Source: Segetibacter aerophilus
Lineage (GTDB): Bacteria; Bacteroidota; Bacteroidia; Chitinophagales; Chitinophagaceae
Assembly (NCBI RefSeq): GCF_007991655.1
Contig: NZ_BJYT01000008.1
Location: 124,001 to 188,000 of the forward strand
DNA: 64,000 nt
Direction: 5' to 3'
Notes under the pieces: generated by a model
Told to the model about the DNA's origin: nothing
The model's input: the letters and a program-made list of their open reading frames with translations, nothing else
Databases searched by the model: none
Translations under genes and position numbers: made by a program
Shown: positions 17,547 to 27,256 of the stretch, in pieces
Position numbering within the stretch: the stretch's first letter is position 1
Layout of the letters: each line of letters opens with the position of its first letter

Positions 17547-18670
17547 GTTTTCTATTTACTTCGATTGGTCGCGAGTCGATGGGAGTTTTGAATTACTTTA
17601 TTAGCATTATAAAAGCAGTGGATTCCCTCCCGGACAACGAAAAGCCTCAGTTTGTTGTGATCTACGATGAACATATAAAAAAATGGGTTGAAGCAATTCA
17701 ATACTCTCACCTAGAGCTTCACCTCGTCAAGAAGCAGAGTTTGATTAAAACTCTCTTGAAATCTTTTATCACCGGTATTAATTTTTTCGTAGGAAATATT
17801 ATCAAGGAATACAGCTTAGACGGCCTGTATCCCATGAACGACTACGTTGGTAAGATTAAATATGCAGCTAGTTGCAAAATAATTTCATGGTACCCTGATT
17901 TTCAACACAAATTTTATCCTCAATATTTTACTAAATCGAATCTTATAATAAAGGAATGGAGATTAAAACAAATCATAAAAAAAGGAAGACACCTCGTATT
18001 GTCAAGCAATCATTCTAAGTCACATTTGATGACGTTTTATAAACCTACGCAGCTTTTGCAAATACATATTTTACCGTTTGTTTCAATACTCAGCCAATAC
18101 CAATTACCGGCTTTTCAGGAAATGAAAATAAAATATGACGTCAACGAACCCTATTTTTTCTTAGCCAATCAATTCTACAAACATAAAAACCATATCCTCG
18201 TTTTTGAGGCTGTAAAGCTCTTACGTGAGAAAGGGATTTTTATAAAATTGGTATGCTCTGGTAAACTCGAGGATTATCGAAATCCTGATTACATAGAACA
18301 AGTGAAAACATATGTAATTGATAATAATCTTCAAAATGATATAAAGATGTTGGGTATTATTCCTCGCGAAGATCAGCTGTGTTTGATGAAGAACTGCTTG
18401 GCCGTCATACAACCAAGCAAGTTTGAAGGTTGGAGTACAGTAATTGAAGATGCTAAAACATTACAGATGCCAATACTTGCATCTACGTTTGGCGTACACA
18501 AAGAACAACTTGAAGACAAAGGACTATATTTTGACGAAGACTCTTCCCAGTCTCTTGCAACACTTTTAGAAGGATATTTAAATGGTTCAGTAAAGAGGCC
18601 TTTGCCTTTTGATAACTATGAGCAAAGGGTGGCGAAATTTGCTCGTTTATTTATTGATTTGTATAAATAG
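17522..18670 (+). CDS. Glycosyltransferase (GT4-like)
   Basis: A 382-residue GT-B glycosyltransferase. The C-terminal half carries the usual markers: ANQFYKHKNHILVFEAVKLL, IIPREDQLCLMKNCLAVIQPSKFEGWSTVIEDAK (here split; the core is SKFEGWSTVIEDA) and a glycine-rich linker. The donor-site acidic pair E...E is present in EGWSTVIEDA. The N-terminal region is divergent. The ATG at 17522 gives a 25-base overlap with the epimerase, but no better start is seen. It probably adds a repeat-unit sugar. Confidence 0.82.
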   Translation: MVNRRKRIGFLFTSIGRESMGVLNYFISIIKAVDSLPDNEKPQFVVIYDEHIKKWVEAIQYSHLELHLVKKQSLIKTLLKSFITGINFFVGNIIKEYSLDGLYPMNDYVGKIKYAASCKIISWYPDFQHKFYPQYFTKSNLIIKEWRLKQIIKKGRHLVLSSNHSKSHLMTFYKPTQLLQIHILPFVSILSQYQLPAFQEMKIKYDVNEPYFFLANQFYKHKNHILVFEAVKLLREKGIFIKLVCSGKLEDYRNPDYIEQVKTYVIDNNLQNDIKMLGIIPREDQLCLMKNCLAVIQPSKFEGWSTVIEDAKTLQMPILASTFGVHKEQLEDKGLYFDEDSSQSLATLLEGYLNGSVKRPLPFDNYEQRVAKFARLFIDLYK

Positions 18671-18718
18671 CATTGTTTTTTATAATACATTTTTGCAAGA
18701 AATTAATGGACAGTAGAG

Positions 18719-18907
18719 GTGAAAAGATACCTTATCGCGTCAATTATATTTCAAGTACCACCTTTTGCAACCTTGAAAATTATCTTCGGATTATTAGCGG
18801 CCTATATAGCTTTTTTTGAGATTTCCTATATATCCAACTCCTCTAGAGGAAAGTTATTAGCAATAAAAACAATTATTGAACCCTTTTGGCCAATAACAGG
18901 GCCTTAG
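18719..18907 (+). CDS. Small hypothetical hydrophobic protein
   Basis: A 62-residue frame starting at GTG, in the 262-bp gap between two glycosyltransferase genes. It holds one or two hydrophobic stretches (residues 4-40) and a C-terminus ending PFWPITGP. I do not recognise it. Base composition matches its neighbours. It could be a real small membrane protein, the 3' remnant of a lost gene, or chance. Confidence 0.3.
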   Translation: MKRYLIASIIFQVPPFATLKIIFGLLAAYIAFFEISYISNSSRGKLLAIKTIIEPFWPITGP

Positions 18908-18932
18908 TTATAATAAAATAATTGTAACCGAT

Positions 18933-19673
18933 TTGAAAGTATCTATTATTACTGTTTGCTACAATAGCGTCAACTCAATTAAAGGAACAATAGAAAGTGT
19001 GCTTAATCAAACGTATGGGGACATAGAATATATAATTATTGATGGAGGGTCATTAGACGGCACCTTGGAAGTTATAAATCAATATAAGGATCAAATATCT
19101 TTAATTATCTCCGAAGCAGATGCAGGCATATATGATGCAATGAATAAGGGAATAGTAAATGCAACGGGTGAAATAGTTGGAATACTAAATTCTGATGATA
19201 TTTATTTTAGTAATAATGTTATTGAAAATCTGGTTAATACTTTCAAAACTCTTGCGGTGGACGCAGTTTATGGTAACGTTATATTGTCAAAACTTGACAA
19301 CCTTGACAACCATGTAAGAAAGTGGGTTGCTGGGAAGAGAAAAACTTTTATTTGGGGATGGCATCCTCCTCATCCAAGCCTCTTCATAAAAAGAGATTGC
19401 TATAGGATGCTTGGTTTATATAAAACTGAATATCAGATTTCTGCTGATTTTGAATTAATGTTACGCTTTTTTGAGGTTCACAAAATAACATCAGCATATT
19501 TAGATGAAGTAATTGTAAATATGAGAATGGGAGGGGCAAGTACAGGGTCAATTAAAAACATGCTGATTGGTAATATTAACATTAGAAGAGCATTTAAAGA
19601 AAACGGGCTTCCTTATTTCTGGATTTACCCGGGAATTCGTATAATAAAAAAAATACTTCAATTCGTTAATTAA
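18933..19673 (+). CDS. Glycosyltransferase family 2
   Basis: A 246-residue GT-A fold enzyme beginning MKVSIITVCYNS. It has the DGGSLDGT loop, the EADAGIYDAMNKG motif and the metal-binding acidic motif LNSDD. This subtype (WcaA-like, DAGIYDAMNKGI) is common in capsule and O-antigen loci. The start is TTG; no in-frame ATG precedes the conserved first strand, so the TTG is well supported. It lies two bases before the next gene. Confidence 0.87.
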   Translation: MKVSIITVCYNSVNSIKGTIESVLNQTYGDIEYIIIDGGSLDGTLEVINQYKDQISLIISEADAGIYDAMNKGIVNATGEIVGILNSDDIYFSNNVIENLVNTFKTLAVDAVYGNVILSKLDNLDNHVRKWVAGKRKTFIWGWHPPHPSLFIKRDCYRMLGLYKTEYQISADFELMLRFFEVHKITSAYLDEVIVNMRMGGASTGSIKNMLIGNINIRRAFKENGLPYFWIYPGIRIIKKILQFVN

Positions 19674-19675
19674 AT

Positions 19676-20659
19676 ATGAATATTAATATAATAGGTGGCA
19701 GTGGTTTTATTGGTAGAAACTTCATGAATTTATATAAAAACTTTAGTTCAATTGTAAATTTGGATAAGAACGAACCAACAGAAGCACTGTGCGAATTTAG
19801 AAAAGTGGATGTAAGAGATAAGGGTCAGTTGAGAAACTTAATGCCAGTAACTGAATGGGTAGTTTTATTAGCCGCGGAACATAGAGACGATGTTAGTCCA
19901 GTTAGTTTATATTACGATGTGAACGTTGAAGGCACAAGCAATGTGTTAGACGTAATGAAAGAAAAGGGAATGAATAAAATAGTTTTCACCAGCTCTGTAG
20001 CAGTCTATGGGCTGAATAGAAGTAATCCGACGGAAAATTCTGACCTCAATCCCTTCAATCACTATGGCAAAAGTAAAGAACAGGCGGAACAACTTCTTCT
20101 AAAATGGTACAAGGAAGACGAAACCAATAGAACACTTGTCATTATTCGACCTACTGTTGTTTTCGGGCCAGGCAACAGAGGAAATGTTTATAATCTCCTT
20201 AAGCAAATAGCATCTGGTAGATTTCTAATGATTGGTAATGGACAAAATATAAAATCCATGGCATATGTAGGCAATATAGTTTCCTTTATTAAGCACTGCA
20301 TTGATAGTAATTTACAGGGATATCACTTGTTCAATTATGTTGATAAGCCTGACCTAACGACTAATCAACTAATTGAAATTTCTGAAACAGCTATCGGCAA
20401 GAAAATTTCTTCTCTTAAAATCCCTTATAGTTTAGGGTTAACTGCCGGATATTTATTCGATATCAGCAGCAAGATAATGAAGAAAAAACTCGAGATAAGC
20501 AGTATAAGAGTAAGGAAGTTTTGTGCGACAACCCAGTTTTCATCAATTAGAGTTCAGGATATGAACTTTGTTCCGCCTTATACTTTAAAAGAAGGGCTAA
20601 ATTTTACTATTAAAGATATTTTAAATGAAGGTGGGAGTATTGAGGACAGTAATTTTTAA
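19676..20659 (+). CDS. NAD-dependent epimerase/reductase (extended SDR, WbpV-like context)
   Basis: A 327-residue extended SDR with GGSGFIG at the N-terminus, the catalytic FTSSVAVYG and Y-x3-K in HYGKSK. It lies immediately upstream of a WecA/WbpL-type transferase. That pairing is frequent in O-antigen loci, where the SDR (WbpV, WbjF or similar) makes the first sugar, often UDP-QuiNAc or UDP-FucNAc, for the initiating transferase. That role is inferred from context; the sequence shows only the fold and active site. Confidence 0.8.
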   Translation: MNINIIGGSGFIGRNFMNLYKNFSSIVNLDKNEPTEALCEFRKVDVRDKGQLRNLMPVTEWVVLLAAEHRDDVSPVSLYYDVNVEGTSNVLDVMKEKGMNKIVFTSSVAVYGLNRSNPTENSDLNPFNHYGKSKEQAEQLLLKWYKEDETNRTLVIIRPTVVFGPGNRGNVYNLLKQIASGRFLMIGNGQNIKSMAYVGNIVSFIKHCIDSNLQGYHLFNYVDKPDLTTNQLIEISETAIGKKISSLKIPYSLGLTAGYLFDISSKIMKKKLEISSIRVRKFCATTQFSSIRVQDMNFVPPYTLKEGLNFTIKDILNEGGSIEDSNF

Positions 20660-20848
20660 TTTAAGGTGTCATTTTAATACCCTGATTATTCCCTTTGGAA
20701 ATTCCTGATTCTTTATAAGTTAATAATAATGCGAAAAACATTATTTATTCTATTAACCTTTATAAAGAATAATTCCTATAACTAATCATAAAGTCTTTTA
20801 TTTGCAAATGTCTCTTTTTTTTGATCGGGATAATTAAATATTTTTTTG

Positions 20849-21961
20849 ATGCTTTACCTGATTTTCGGCGTCACGTTAGCCTTTCTTCTAACTTTCTTTA
20901 GTATTCCTGTTGTTATAAAAATAGCAAAGGCGAAGAATTTGTATGATGAGCCTGATAACGTTCGCAAGCTTCATATTAAACCAATCCCTTCTTTGGGGGG
21001 TCTCGGTATTTTTATTGGGTTTATATTCTGTTTACTTTTTGGAGTTAACTTATCCAATGCCCCCGAATTTCAGTATTATTTTGCTTCTTTTCTTATTCTT
21101 TTTTTTATTGGTTTGAAAGACGATATATTAGTACTATCGGCTACGAAAAAATTTATAGGCCAGATTTTGGTAGCTCTCATCCTTATTTTTAAAAGTAATT
21201 TATTAATAACAAATATTCATGGCTTCCTTGGTTTGTCTGAAATCGATAATACTCTAAGTTTTCTCCTTACCCTTTTTACTATTGTCGTCATTACAAATGC
21301 ATTCAATTTAATTGATGGCATCGATGGGTTGGCGGGAAGTGTAGGGACGGTAAGTTCTTTGATTTTTGGGATATTTTTTATTGTCAATGGAAACTATTCA
21401 TATGCTGTTGTTGGTTTTGGTATGGCGGCTAGCATTTCTGCTTTCCTTTTTTATAATTTTCAGCCTGCTAAAATTTTTATGGGAGATACTGGCTCCCTGT
21501 TAATTGGCTTAGTTAATAGCATTCTGGTCATCAAGTTTATCCAAGCTGCACCTTATTATAAGTTTAGTGCTATATCTGCCTCCCCGGCTGTAGGTTTTTG
21601 TATATTGTTGCTTCCTCTCATGGATACTTTACGTGTTTTTGGTATAAGAATATTAAGAGGCCGTTCTCCTTTCAGCCCCGATAGAAATCATATTCATCAT
21701 CTTTTACTAGACAAGGGTCTAAGTCACAAAAATGTTACCCTAACTTGTACCGCATCTGCTATATTCTTTGCTGTTTCTGGTTTTTTACTTCAACGTGTAG
21801 GAACAACGTGGCTGATACTAGGCTCAAGTTCTGTTTTTTTTGGAGTAATTTATTGCCTTCACAAAACTAGGCGAAGGTCTCCTATCCAAATTGTAAGACG
21901 AGAGGTGGTGCGGAGTCGGGAAACGAAAGAAGAAAAATTAGTAAGAGTTAATTCTTTGTAA
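20849..21961 (+). CDS. WecA/MraY-family undecaprenyl-phosphate HexNAc-1-phosphate transferase
   Basis: A 370-residue polytopic polyprenyl-phosphate glycosyl-1-phosphate transferase (GT4-like PNPT superfamily). Conserved cytoplasmic motifs are all present: LGGLGIF, GLKDD (the Asp pair), NAFNLIDGIDGLAG, FMGDTGSLLIG and NHIHHLLL. It starts lipid-linked repeat-unit assembly for locus 1 and is the only initiating transferase in the window. ATG 20849 is preferred to the in-frame TTG three bases upstream. A 189-bp gap precedes it, so it may have its own promoter. Confidence 0.9.
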   Translation: MLYLIFGVTLAFLLTFFSIPVVIKIAKAKNLYDEPDNVRKLHIKPIPSLGGLGIFIGFIFCLLFGVNLSNAPEFQYYFASFLILFFIGLKDDILVLSATKKFIGQILVALILIFKSNLLITNIHGFLGLSEIDNTLSFLLTLFTIVVITNAFNLIDGIDGLAGSVGTVSSLIFGIFFIVNGNYSYAVVGFGMAASISAFLFYNFQPAKIFMGDTGSLLIGLVNSILVIKFIQAAPYYKFSAISASPAVGFCILLLPLMDTLRVFGIRILRGRSPFSPDRNHIHHLLLDKGLSHKNVTLTCTASAIFFAVSGFLLQRVGTTWLILGSSSVFFGVIYCLHKTRRRSPIQIVRREVVRSRETKEEKLVRVNSL

Positions 21962-22010
21962 GAAAGTTCGAAAGTTAGGCTGGTCCCTAATCATCGTGAA
22001 AATTACTATT

Positions 22011-22031
22011 GCAACCCAGCGTTGCTTTTTT
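22011..22031 (+). terminator. Probable terminator after the WecA-like gene
   Basis: GCAAC (22011-22015), loop CCAGC, GTTGC (22021-22025), then T6. The stem is short, but the U-tract is good and the position, 50 bases past the stop, fits. It would separate the assembly genes from the nucleotide-sugar genes that follow. Confidence 0.5.
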
Positions 22032-22217
22032 CATGTTAAATACAACTTCTCTTGGAGTTAAACTTTGCATCAGTAGCTGGATTTCAACAACATGGCAACG
22101 TTCGAAAGCTAAAAAAAAATAGCGACAGTACAAGTTTTACTATAATATTCTGTTCCTGTTTTCGTTCAATCTAGTTAAATCTATACGATTACAAAAAATT
22201 AAACATTTAATATTTCA

Positions 22218-23327
22218 ATGAAAGTCGCCCTTATTACCGGTATCACCGGCCAGGACGGAGCTTATCTTACTGAGCTTCTTTTACAGAAAGGATATATGGT
22301 TCATGGCATCAAGCGCAGAGCCTCACTCTTCAATACTGATCGTATAGATCACCTTTATCAGGACCCACATACACCGCACAAAAACCTCGTACTTCATTAT
22401 GGAGATTTAACTGACTCTACCAATCTTATAAGAATTATCCAGGAAATACAACCGGACGAGATATATAATCTTGCGGCGATGAGTCATGTGCAGGTTAGCT
22501 TTGAGGCGCCTGAATATACTGCTAATGCGGATGGGATTGGTACGCTTAGAATTCTTGAAGCGGTTAGACTATTAGGCCTTATCAAAAAAACAAAAGTTTA
22601 CCAGGCGTCTACCTCAGAATTATATGGGTTGGTTCAGGCGATTCCTCAAAGCGAAACAACTCCTTTTTATCCTCGTTCACCCTACGCTGTAGCAAAAATG
22701 TACGCGTACTGGATTACGGTGAACTATCGGGAAGCATATAACATGTTCGCTTGTAATGGTATTCTATTCAATCATGAGTCTCCATTAAGAGGTGAAACTT
22801 TTGTTACCCGTAAAATTACCCGGGCAGCAGCAAAGATTGCATTGGGTCTTCAGGACGTTTTATACTTGGGTAACCTAAACTCAAAGCGTGATTGGGGCCA
22901 TGCGAAAGATTATGTTGAAGGCATGTGGCGAATACTGCAACATGATGTTGCCGAAGATTTTGTGTTAGCAACAGGTGTTACCACATCTATTCGTGATTTT
23001 GTGAAAATAGCCTTTAGAAATGTCGGAATTGAACTGGAATTTAGGGGCACCGATGAAGGAGAAACTGCGGTAGTTTCAGCTTGTACAGGTGAATGCCAGA
23101 CAGCCGTTGGAACGACAGTCGTTAAAGTAGATCCAAGATATTATAGACCGACTGAAGTTGAGTTATTAATAGGGGATTCAACAAAGGCAAGAGAGAAGTT
23201 AGGATGGACTCCGACATATACAATGGAAAAACTTGCTGAAGAAATGGTTGCTGCAGACCTAGAGCTGTTTAAAAGAGAGGTGCTGCTAAAGCAAAGCGGT
23301 TATAAGATCATGAACCAGTTTGAGTAG
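22218..23327 (+). CDS. gmd: GDP-mannose 4,6-dehydratase
   Basis: A 369-residue SDR with the N-terminal [19 protein letters not shown], the catalytic STSELYG and Y-x3-K in YAVAK, and the GMD-specific stretch [17 protein letters not shown]. It converts GDP-D-mannose to GDP-4-keto-6-deoxy-D-mannose, the first step to GDP-L-fucose. The next gene encodes the second step. A 256-bp gap with a terminator precedes it, so it probably has its own promoter. Confidence 0.97.
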   Translation: MKVALITGITGQDGAYLTELLLQKGYMVHGIKRRASLFNTDRIDHLYQDPHTPHKNLVLHYGDLTDSTNLIRIIQEIQPDEIYNLAAMSHVQVSFEAPEYTANADGIGTLRILEAVRLLGLIKKTKVYQASTSELYGLVQAIPQSETTPFYPRSPYAVAKMYAYWITVNYREAYNMFACNGILFNHESPLRGETFVTRKITRAAAKIALGLQDVLYLGNLNSKRDWGHAKDYVEGMWRILQHDVAEDFVLATGVTTSIRDFVKIAFRNVGIELEFRGTDEGETAVVSACTGECQTAVGTTVVKVDPRYYRPTEVELLIGDSTKAREKLGWTPTYTMEKLAEEMVAADLELFKREVLLKQSGYKIMNQFE

Positions 23328-23469
23328 GGAGGTTGTAAGAAATGTAGGTTGAAAGTAATCTAAGTCGCGGATGATCGTAAATCGTTAGTTATCGCAAGCG
23401 CTAAAGCGACGAAGGAATAAACTGGTGATTAACGGCTTTCGATTAATGACTGCCGAAAACAATAAACAA

Positions 23470-24405
23470 ATGGATAAAGAGTCTAAAATATATATAGCAG
23501 GGCATAGGGGCATGGTCGGAAGTGCCATTATGCGAAAATTACGGTCAGAAGGTTACAATAATATTGTTACCAGAATTTCATCTGAGTTAGATTTAAGAAA
23601 CCAGGCTGCTGTAAAAGAATTCTTTGAGCAGGAGCAACCGGAATATATTTTTTTAGCTGCTGCTAAAGTTGGCGGTATTCATGCCAACAATATTTACCGT
23701 GCTGAGTTTTTGTACGACAATTTAATGATCGAGGCGAATGTTATTCATGCTGCTTATGAACATAAGATCAAAAAGTTAATGTTCCTAGGCTCTTCGTGCA
23801 TTTACCCAAAGTTTGCTCCACAACCGTTAAAGGAAGAGTCCCTTCTCACTGGCTTATTGGAAGAAACAAATGAGCCCTATGCTATTGCAAAAATTACTGG
23901 AATTAAGTTATGCGAGGCCTACAGATCTCAATATGGTTGCAACTTCATCTCCGTTATGCCTACAAATTTGTACGGACCTAATGATAATTATGATCTCAAT
24001 GGTAGTCATGTTCTACCGGCCTTAATGCGAAAGATGATTGTTGCAAAAAAAACAAATGCACCTTTTGTAGAAATATGGGGCTCAGGAGCTCCTAAACGAG
24101 AGTTTCTACATGCAGATGATCTTGCAGAGGCTTGCTTCTTCTTGATGCAAAATTACAATGAAGCTGGTTTTGTAAACATTGGTACAGGGGAGGATTTAAC
24201 GATTAAAGAGCTTGTTTTGTTAATTAAGGATGTGGTTGGTTACAATGGTGAAGTGAAGCACGACACTACTAAACCGGACGGCACACCTCGTAAGTTAATG
24301 GACGTCTCCAAGCTGAATGCTTTGGGTTGGAAGGCTTCGATTTCCCTGGAAGAAGGAATTAAAAGGGTATACGATGAGGTAAAAGATAGCAACTGGGATA
24401 AGTAG
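23470..24405 (+). CDS. fcl: GDP-L-fucose synthase
   Basis: A 311-residue SDR with GHRGMVGSAI, the LGSSCIYPK catalytic region, Y-x3-K in EPYAIAK, and the family-typical FVEIWGSGAPKREFLHADD. It catalyses 3,5-epimerisation and 4-reduction to GDP-L-fucose with NADPH. ATG 23470 gives the usual N-terminus and length; ATG 23446 and GTG 23425 lie in frame upstream. The 142 bp after gmd hold no other gene that I can see. Confidence 0.95.
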   Translation: MDKESKIYIAGHRGMVGSAIMRKLRSEGYNNIVTRISSELDLRNQAAVKEFFEQEQPEYIFLAAAKVGGIHANNIYRAEFLYDNLMIEANVIHAAYEHKIKKLMFLGSSCIYPKFAPQPLKEESLLTGLLEETNEPYAIAKITGIKLCEAYRSQYGCNFISVMPTNLYGPNDNYDLNGSHVLPALMRKMIVAKKTNAPFVEIWGSGAPKREFLHADDLAEACFFLMQNYNEAGFVNIGTGEDLTIKELVLLIKDVVGYNGEVKHDTTKPDGTPRKLMDVSKLNALGWKASISLEEGIKRVYDEVKDSNWDK

Positions 24406-24529
24406 TTTAAACAAGAGCTTTTTTCCAATTCAAATACTGTCTCGTTAAATCATCGATGACTATAAAGTATACTGTACCCTCACTCCATTTCGCTCCCCAA
24501 TTTAAAATCAACTAACTGCTACTAACAAA

Positions 24530-25087
24530 ATGAAAATTGAAGAAACGCCGTTAAAAGATTGTGTGCTAATTCACAACACTGTTTTTAATGACGATCGGGG
24601 TTATTTCTTTGAAAGTTTCAATGCAGAGCGTTTTTGTAACCTTACCGGTAAGTTTGTCAATTTCGTGCAGGATAATCAAAGTCATAGTGTAAGAGGTGTT
24701 TTGAGAGGTATTCACTTTCAGAAGGGAGAGCATGCACAATCCAAATTGGTGCGGGTTATAAGGGGGGAAGTGTTAGACGTAGCAGTTGATTTACGGCCTG
24801 CTTCTCCAACTTTTGGTCAATACTTTTCTGTAATTCTTTCAGACACTTCAAATACTCAACTTTTTGTTCCCAGGGGCTTTGGTCATGGTTTTATTGTTTT
24901 AAGCAAGGAAGTTAATTTCTTCTATAAATGCGACAACTTCTACAACAAGGCCTCGGAAGGCGGGTTGATGTACAGTGACCCGGAGCTAAATATCGACTGG
25001 AAAATGGATGCTTCAGAAATCCTGGTTAGTAAGAAGGACGAACAGAACCTTTCTTTTTCTTCGTACAAGGAATCGATGGGGTTATAG
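24530..25087 (+). CDS. rfbC: dTDP-4-dehydrorhamnose 3,5-epimerase
   Basis: A 185-residue cupin-fold epimerase with the conserved GVLRGIHFQ (catalytic His), [15 protein letters not shown] and VPRGFGHGF. It makes dTDP-4-keto-L-rhamnose. It is followed by rfbA, but rfbB and rfbD are absent from the window, so a full dTDP-rhamnose pathway would need genes elsewhere. Confidence 0.95.
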   Translation: MKIEETPLKDCVLIHNTVFNDDRGYFFESFNAERFCNLTGKFVNFVQDNQSHSVRGVLRGIHFQKGEHAQSKLVRVIRGEVLDVAVDLRPASPTFGQYFSVILSDTSNTQLFVPRGFGHGFIVLSKEVNFFYKCDNFYNKASEGGLMYSDPELNIDWKMDASEILVSKKDEQNLSFSSYKESMGL

Positions 25088-25157
25088 CATACAGTATTCT
25101 GCTGCAACCCTCCACAGGTTGCGTAGGGGGCAAATAATAATAACTGAATTAATTATA

Positions 25158-26015
25158 ATGAAAGGAATTATCCTGGCTGGCGGATCTGGTACTCGTTTAT
25201 ATCCTATTACGCAGGCTATCAGCAAACAACTAATGCCGATTTATGATAAGCCAATGATATATTACCCAATATCTGTTTTGCTTTTTGCAGGTATCAGGCA
25301 GATTTTGATTATTACTACTCCTGAAGATAGCACTCAGTTCAAGAGATTGTTGGGAGATGGAAAAGCAATAGGTTGCGCTTTTTCTTACGCAGTGCAGCAC
25401 GAACCGAATGGTTTGGCGCAGGCATTCGTAATAGGCGAAGAATTTATTGGCAATGATAAAGTAGCCCTCATTTTGGGAGATAATATTTTTCATGGAAGTG
25501 GATTTAGTAGGTTAGTTCAATCTTTTTATGATGTGGAAGGGGCTGCTGTTTTTGCTTATGAGGTAGCAGATCCTGAAAGGTATGGGGTGGTGGAATTTGA
25601 CGATAATTTCAATGCGATCAGTATTGAGGAAAAGCCTTCTAATCCAAAATCTAACTACGCAGTGCCAGGATTATATTTTTATGATAACACGGTAGTGGAA
25701 ATTGCTAAAAATATACAGCCGTCACCGAGAGGTGAATATGAAATAACAGATGTTAACCGGGTGTATCTTGAAAACGGTACGCTTAAGGTGGGTGTGATGG
25801 ACAGGGGAACAGCATGGCTTGACACAGGTACTTTTGACTCGCTAAGTGATGCGACAGAATTCGTGAGGGTGATAGAAAAAAGACAGGGCCAAAAAATCGG
25901 TTGTATAGAAGAAGTAGCCTTCCGGATGGGATTTTTAACGCGGGAAGAACTTAATGTTCTTGCTGATAAGTATAAGAAAAGTGGATACGGAGAGTATTTG
26001 AGAAAAGTGAAATAG
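25158..26015 (+). CDS. rfbA: Glucose-1-phosphate thymidylyltransferase
   Basis: A 285-residue nucleotidyltransferase with the N-terminal signature [36 protein letters not shown] and the C-terminal TGTFDSL region. It makes dTDP-glucose from dTTP and glucose-1-phosphate. The start is ATG 25158, where the protein begins directly with MKGIILAGG; the frame is open further upstream but only overlaps rfbC. It is the last gene of locus 1. Confidence 0.96.
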   Translation: MKGIILAGGSGTRLYPITQAISKQLMPIYDKPMIYYPISVLLFAGIRQILIITTPEDSTQFKRLLGDGKAIGCAFSYAVQHEPNGLAQAFVIGEEFIGNDKVALILGDNIFHGSGFSRLVQSFYDVEGAAVFAYEVADPERYGVVEFDDNFNAISIEEKPSNPKSNYAVPGLYFYDNTVVEIAKNIQPSPRGEYEITDVNRVYLENGTLKVGVMDRGTAWLDTGTFDSLSDATEFVRVIEKRQGQKIGCIEEVAFRMGFLTREELNVLADKYKKSGYGEYLRKVK

Positions 26016-26094
26016 AGTCGTCCCACTCCAAAGTAATAACAAGCTTAGAAAGCAGCTTTCGCCATATGTTTTTTGCCGAGAATAATTCCTACAA

Positions 26095-26124
26095 GTACAA
26101 GTGAGTGACACAACGAAGCTCAAC
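26095..26124 (+). repeat. Dispersed intergenic box, copy A
   Basis: The exact 20-base core GTACAAGTGAGTGACACAAC (26095-26114), followed by GAAGCTCAAC. It lies between the convergent rfbA and DUF6569 genes. In this copy the position that is ATG elsewhere reads AAG, but the following CTCAAC matches the copy near 31721, so similarity runs about 10 bases past the core. Confidence 0.85.
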
Positions 26125-26158
26125 GAAGAGCACATGTTAGCACCATGATACCTGCCTG

Positions 26159-27190
26159 CTACTCATCATAAGCGATAAGGTGTATCACTTTTCCTGCGCT
26201 TATTTGCAACTTACCGTGAGAGGTTACATAGGTTTTTTGTTCAGCCTCACTCATAAGTATTTTATCCATAAATGTTGTCACCTTCTGTTTAGTAACTTTA
26301 GGAGGTGCACCGGTAGACCTCGCAGTTTGCACGTGACTGCTCAACATGTTTCTAAAAGATATATCGGTCAATTCTGGTGTAGCAAACAGTTCTGTACTCA
26401 TTATTTTGTTTCCCGTAAGAAAAATGTAGCCGGCATAATTGCTATCCGTGAGGCTATATCTACCTAAAAAATATCGCATGTAGTCGCTGTCATCGGCGGC
26501 AGTATTTTGAGCGAGATCTACATAAGATACAGTTTCACTCTTTTTTGTGCTTAAAGTAAATTGCCTATCAATTTCCTTCCAAACTGCAGATTGCCGACGC
26601 TTTGTATGCATTGTCTTTTGCAATTCACTGTTGGCCACGCCCGCCGATTTAAACTCCTTAGGCTTATTTTCCCACCGCCTTTTTTCTACACAATACACAT
26701 TCACATAATCGGTTGATCCAGGTGTAATTATTTTTGTTTCAGCAACCATCCGGTCTTGCTTACCTCCGTCTAATATTTCCCCGCTCTGTATAACTACATC
26801 TTCCTTCGAATGATTGGTGACCTGGAGCCAGTTCACATCCGCCCCTTTTTCATATTGTATTTCCTGCAATTTTATTTTATGCTTCATTAGTGCCTCTGTC
26901 AGCATCATCGGCCTTGTGTTAGTTGGTAACTCGCCTATTAGCGCACCAACTCCCGCCTTATATCTTACAGGTATGATCTGTAGACTTTTGAATGTCCAGG
27001 CGGAGTCATATTCTACTCTTAATTCTTTGTAAGTAAGTTGAGCTGCTACTGAATTTGCACTAAAAAAAAGGATAATAATTGTGACTGCAAAGCACAGGCA
27101 CCGCCTGCAGCTTTGACTATTTTTAATACCTTTTTGATGGAATCCTAAAGACCTCCATCTTCCTGATATGCACTTTAGACAACCGGACAT
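26159..27190 (-). CDS. Secreted DUF6569 (ARPP-1-like) protein
   Basis: About 343 residues with a signal peptide (hydrophobic FAVTIIILFFSANSVAAQ, basic residues before it), so it is exported. The mature part matches the ARPP-1/DUF6569 domain: GEILDGGKQDRMVAET is its typical core. The function of this domain is not known to me. The start is uncertain: the frame runs to a GTG at 27253, only three bases from the divergent gltX start, whereas ATG 27190 leaves 66 bp for promoters and still gives a long n-region before the hydrophobic core. It is the only minus-strand gene between the two sugar loci. Confidence 0.75.
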   Translation of the reverse strand: MSGCLKCISGRWRSLGFHQKGIKNSQSCRRCLCFAVTIIILFFSANSVAAQLTYKELRVEYDSAWTFKSLQIIPVRYKAGVGALIGELPTNTRPMMLTEALMKHKIKLQEIQYEKGADVNWLQVTNHSKEDVVIQSGEILDGGKQDRMVAETKIITPGSTDYVNVYCVEKRRWENKPKEFKSAGVANSELQKTMHTKRRQSAVWKEIDRQFTLSTKKSETVSYVDLAQNTAADDSDYMRYFLGRYSLTDSNYAGYIFLTGNKIMSTELFATPELTDISFRNMLSSHVQTARSTGAPPKVTKQKVTTFMDKILMSEAEQKTYVTSHGKLQISAGKVIHLIAYDE

Positions 27191-27256
27191 TTCATACGTT
27201 TTTGTATTTAAAATGCTTTCTCGATAAGTATTCTCAAGGTTTATCTTTGCCACATT

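Noticed and set aside
26159-27253. GTG start of the DUF6569 gene at 27253
   Set aside because: It would leave three bases between two divergent start codons and put a long unlikely extension before the signal peptide; ATG 27190 is preferred, though not proven.
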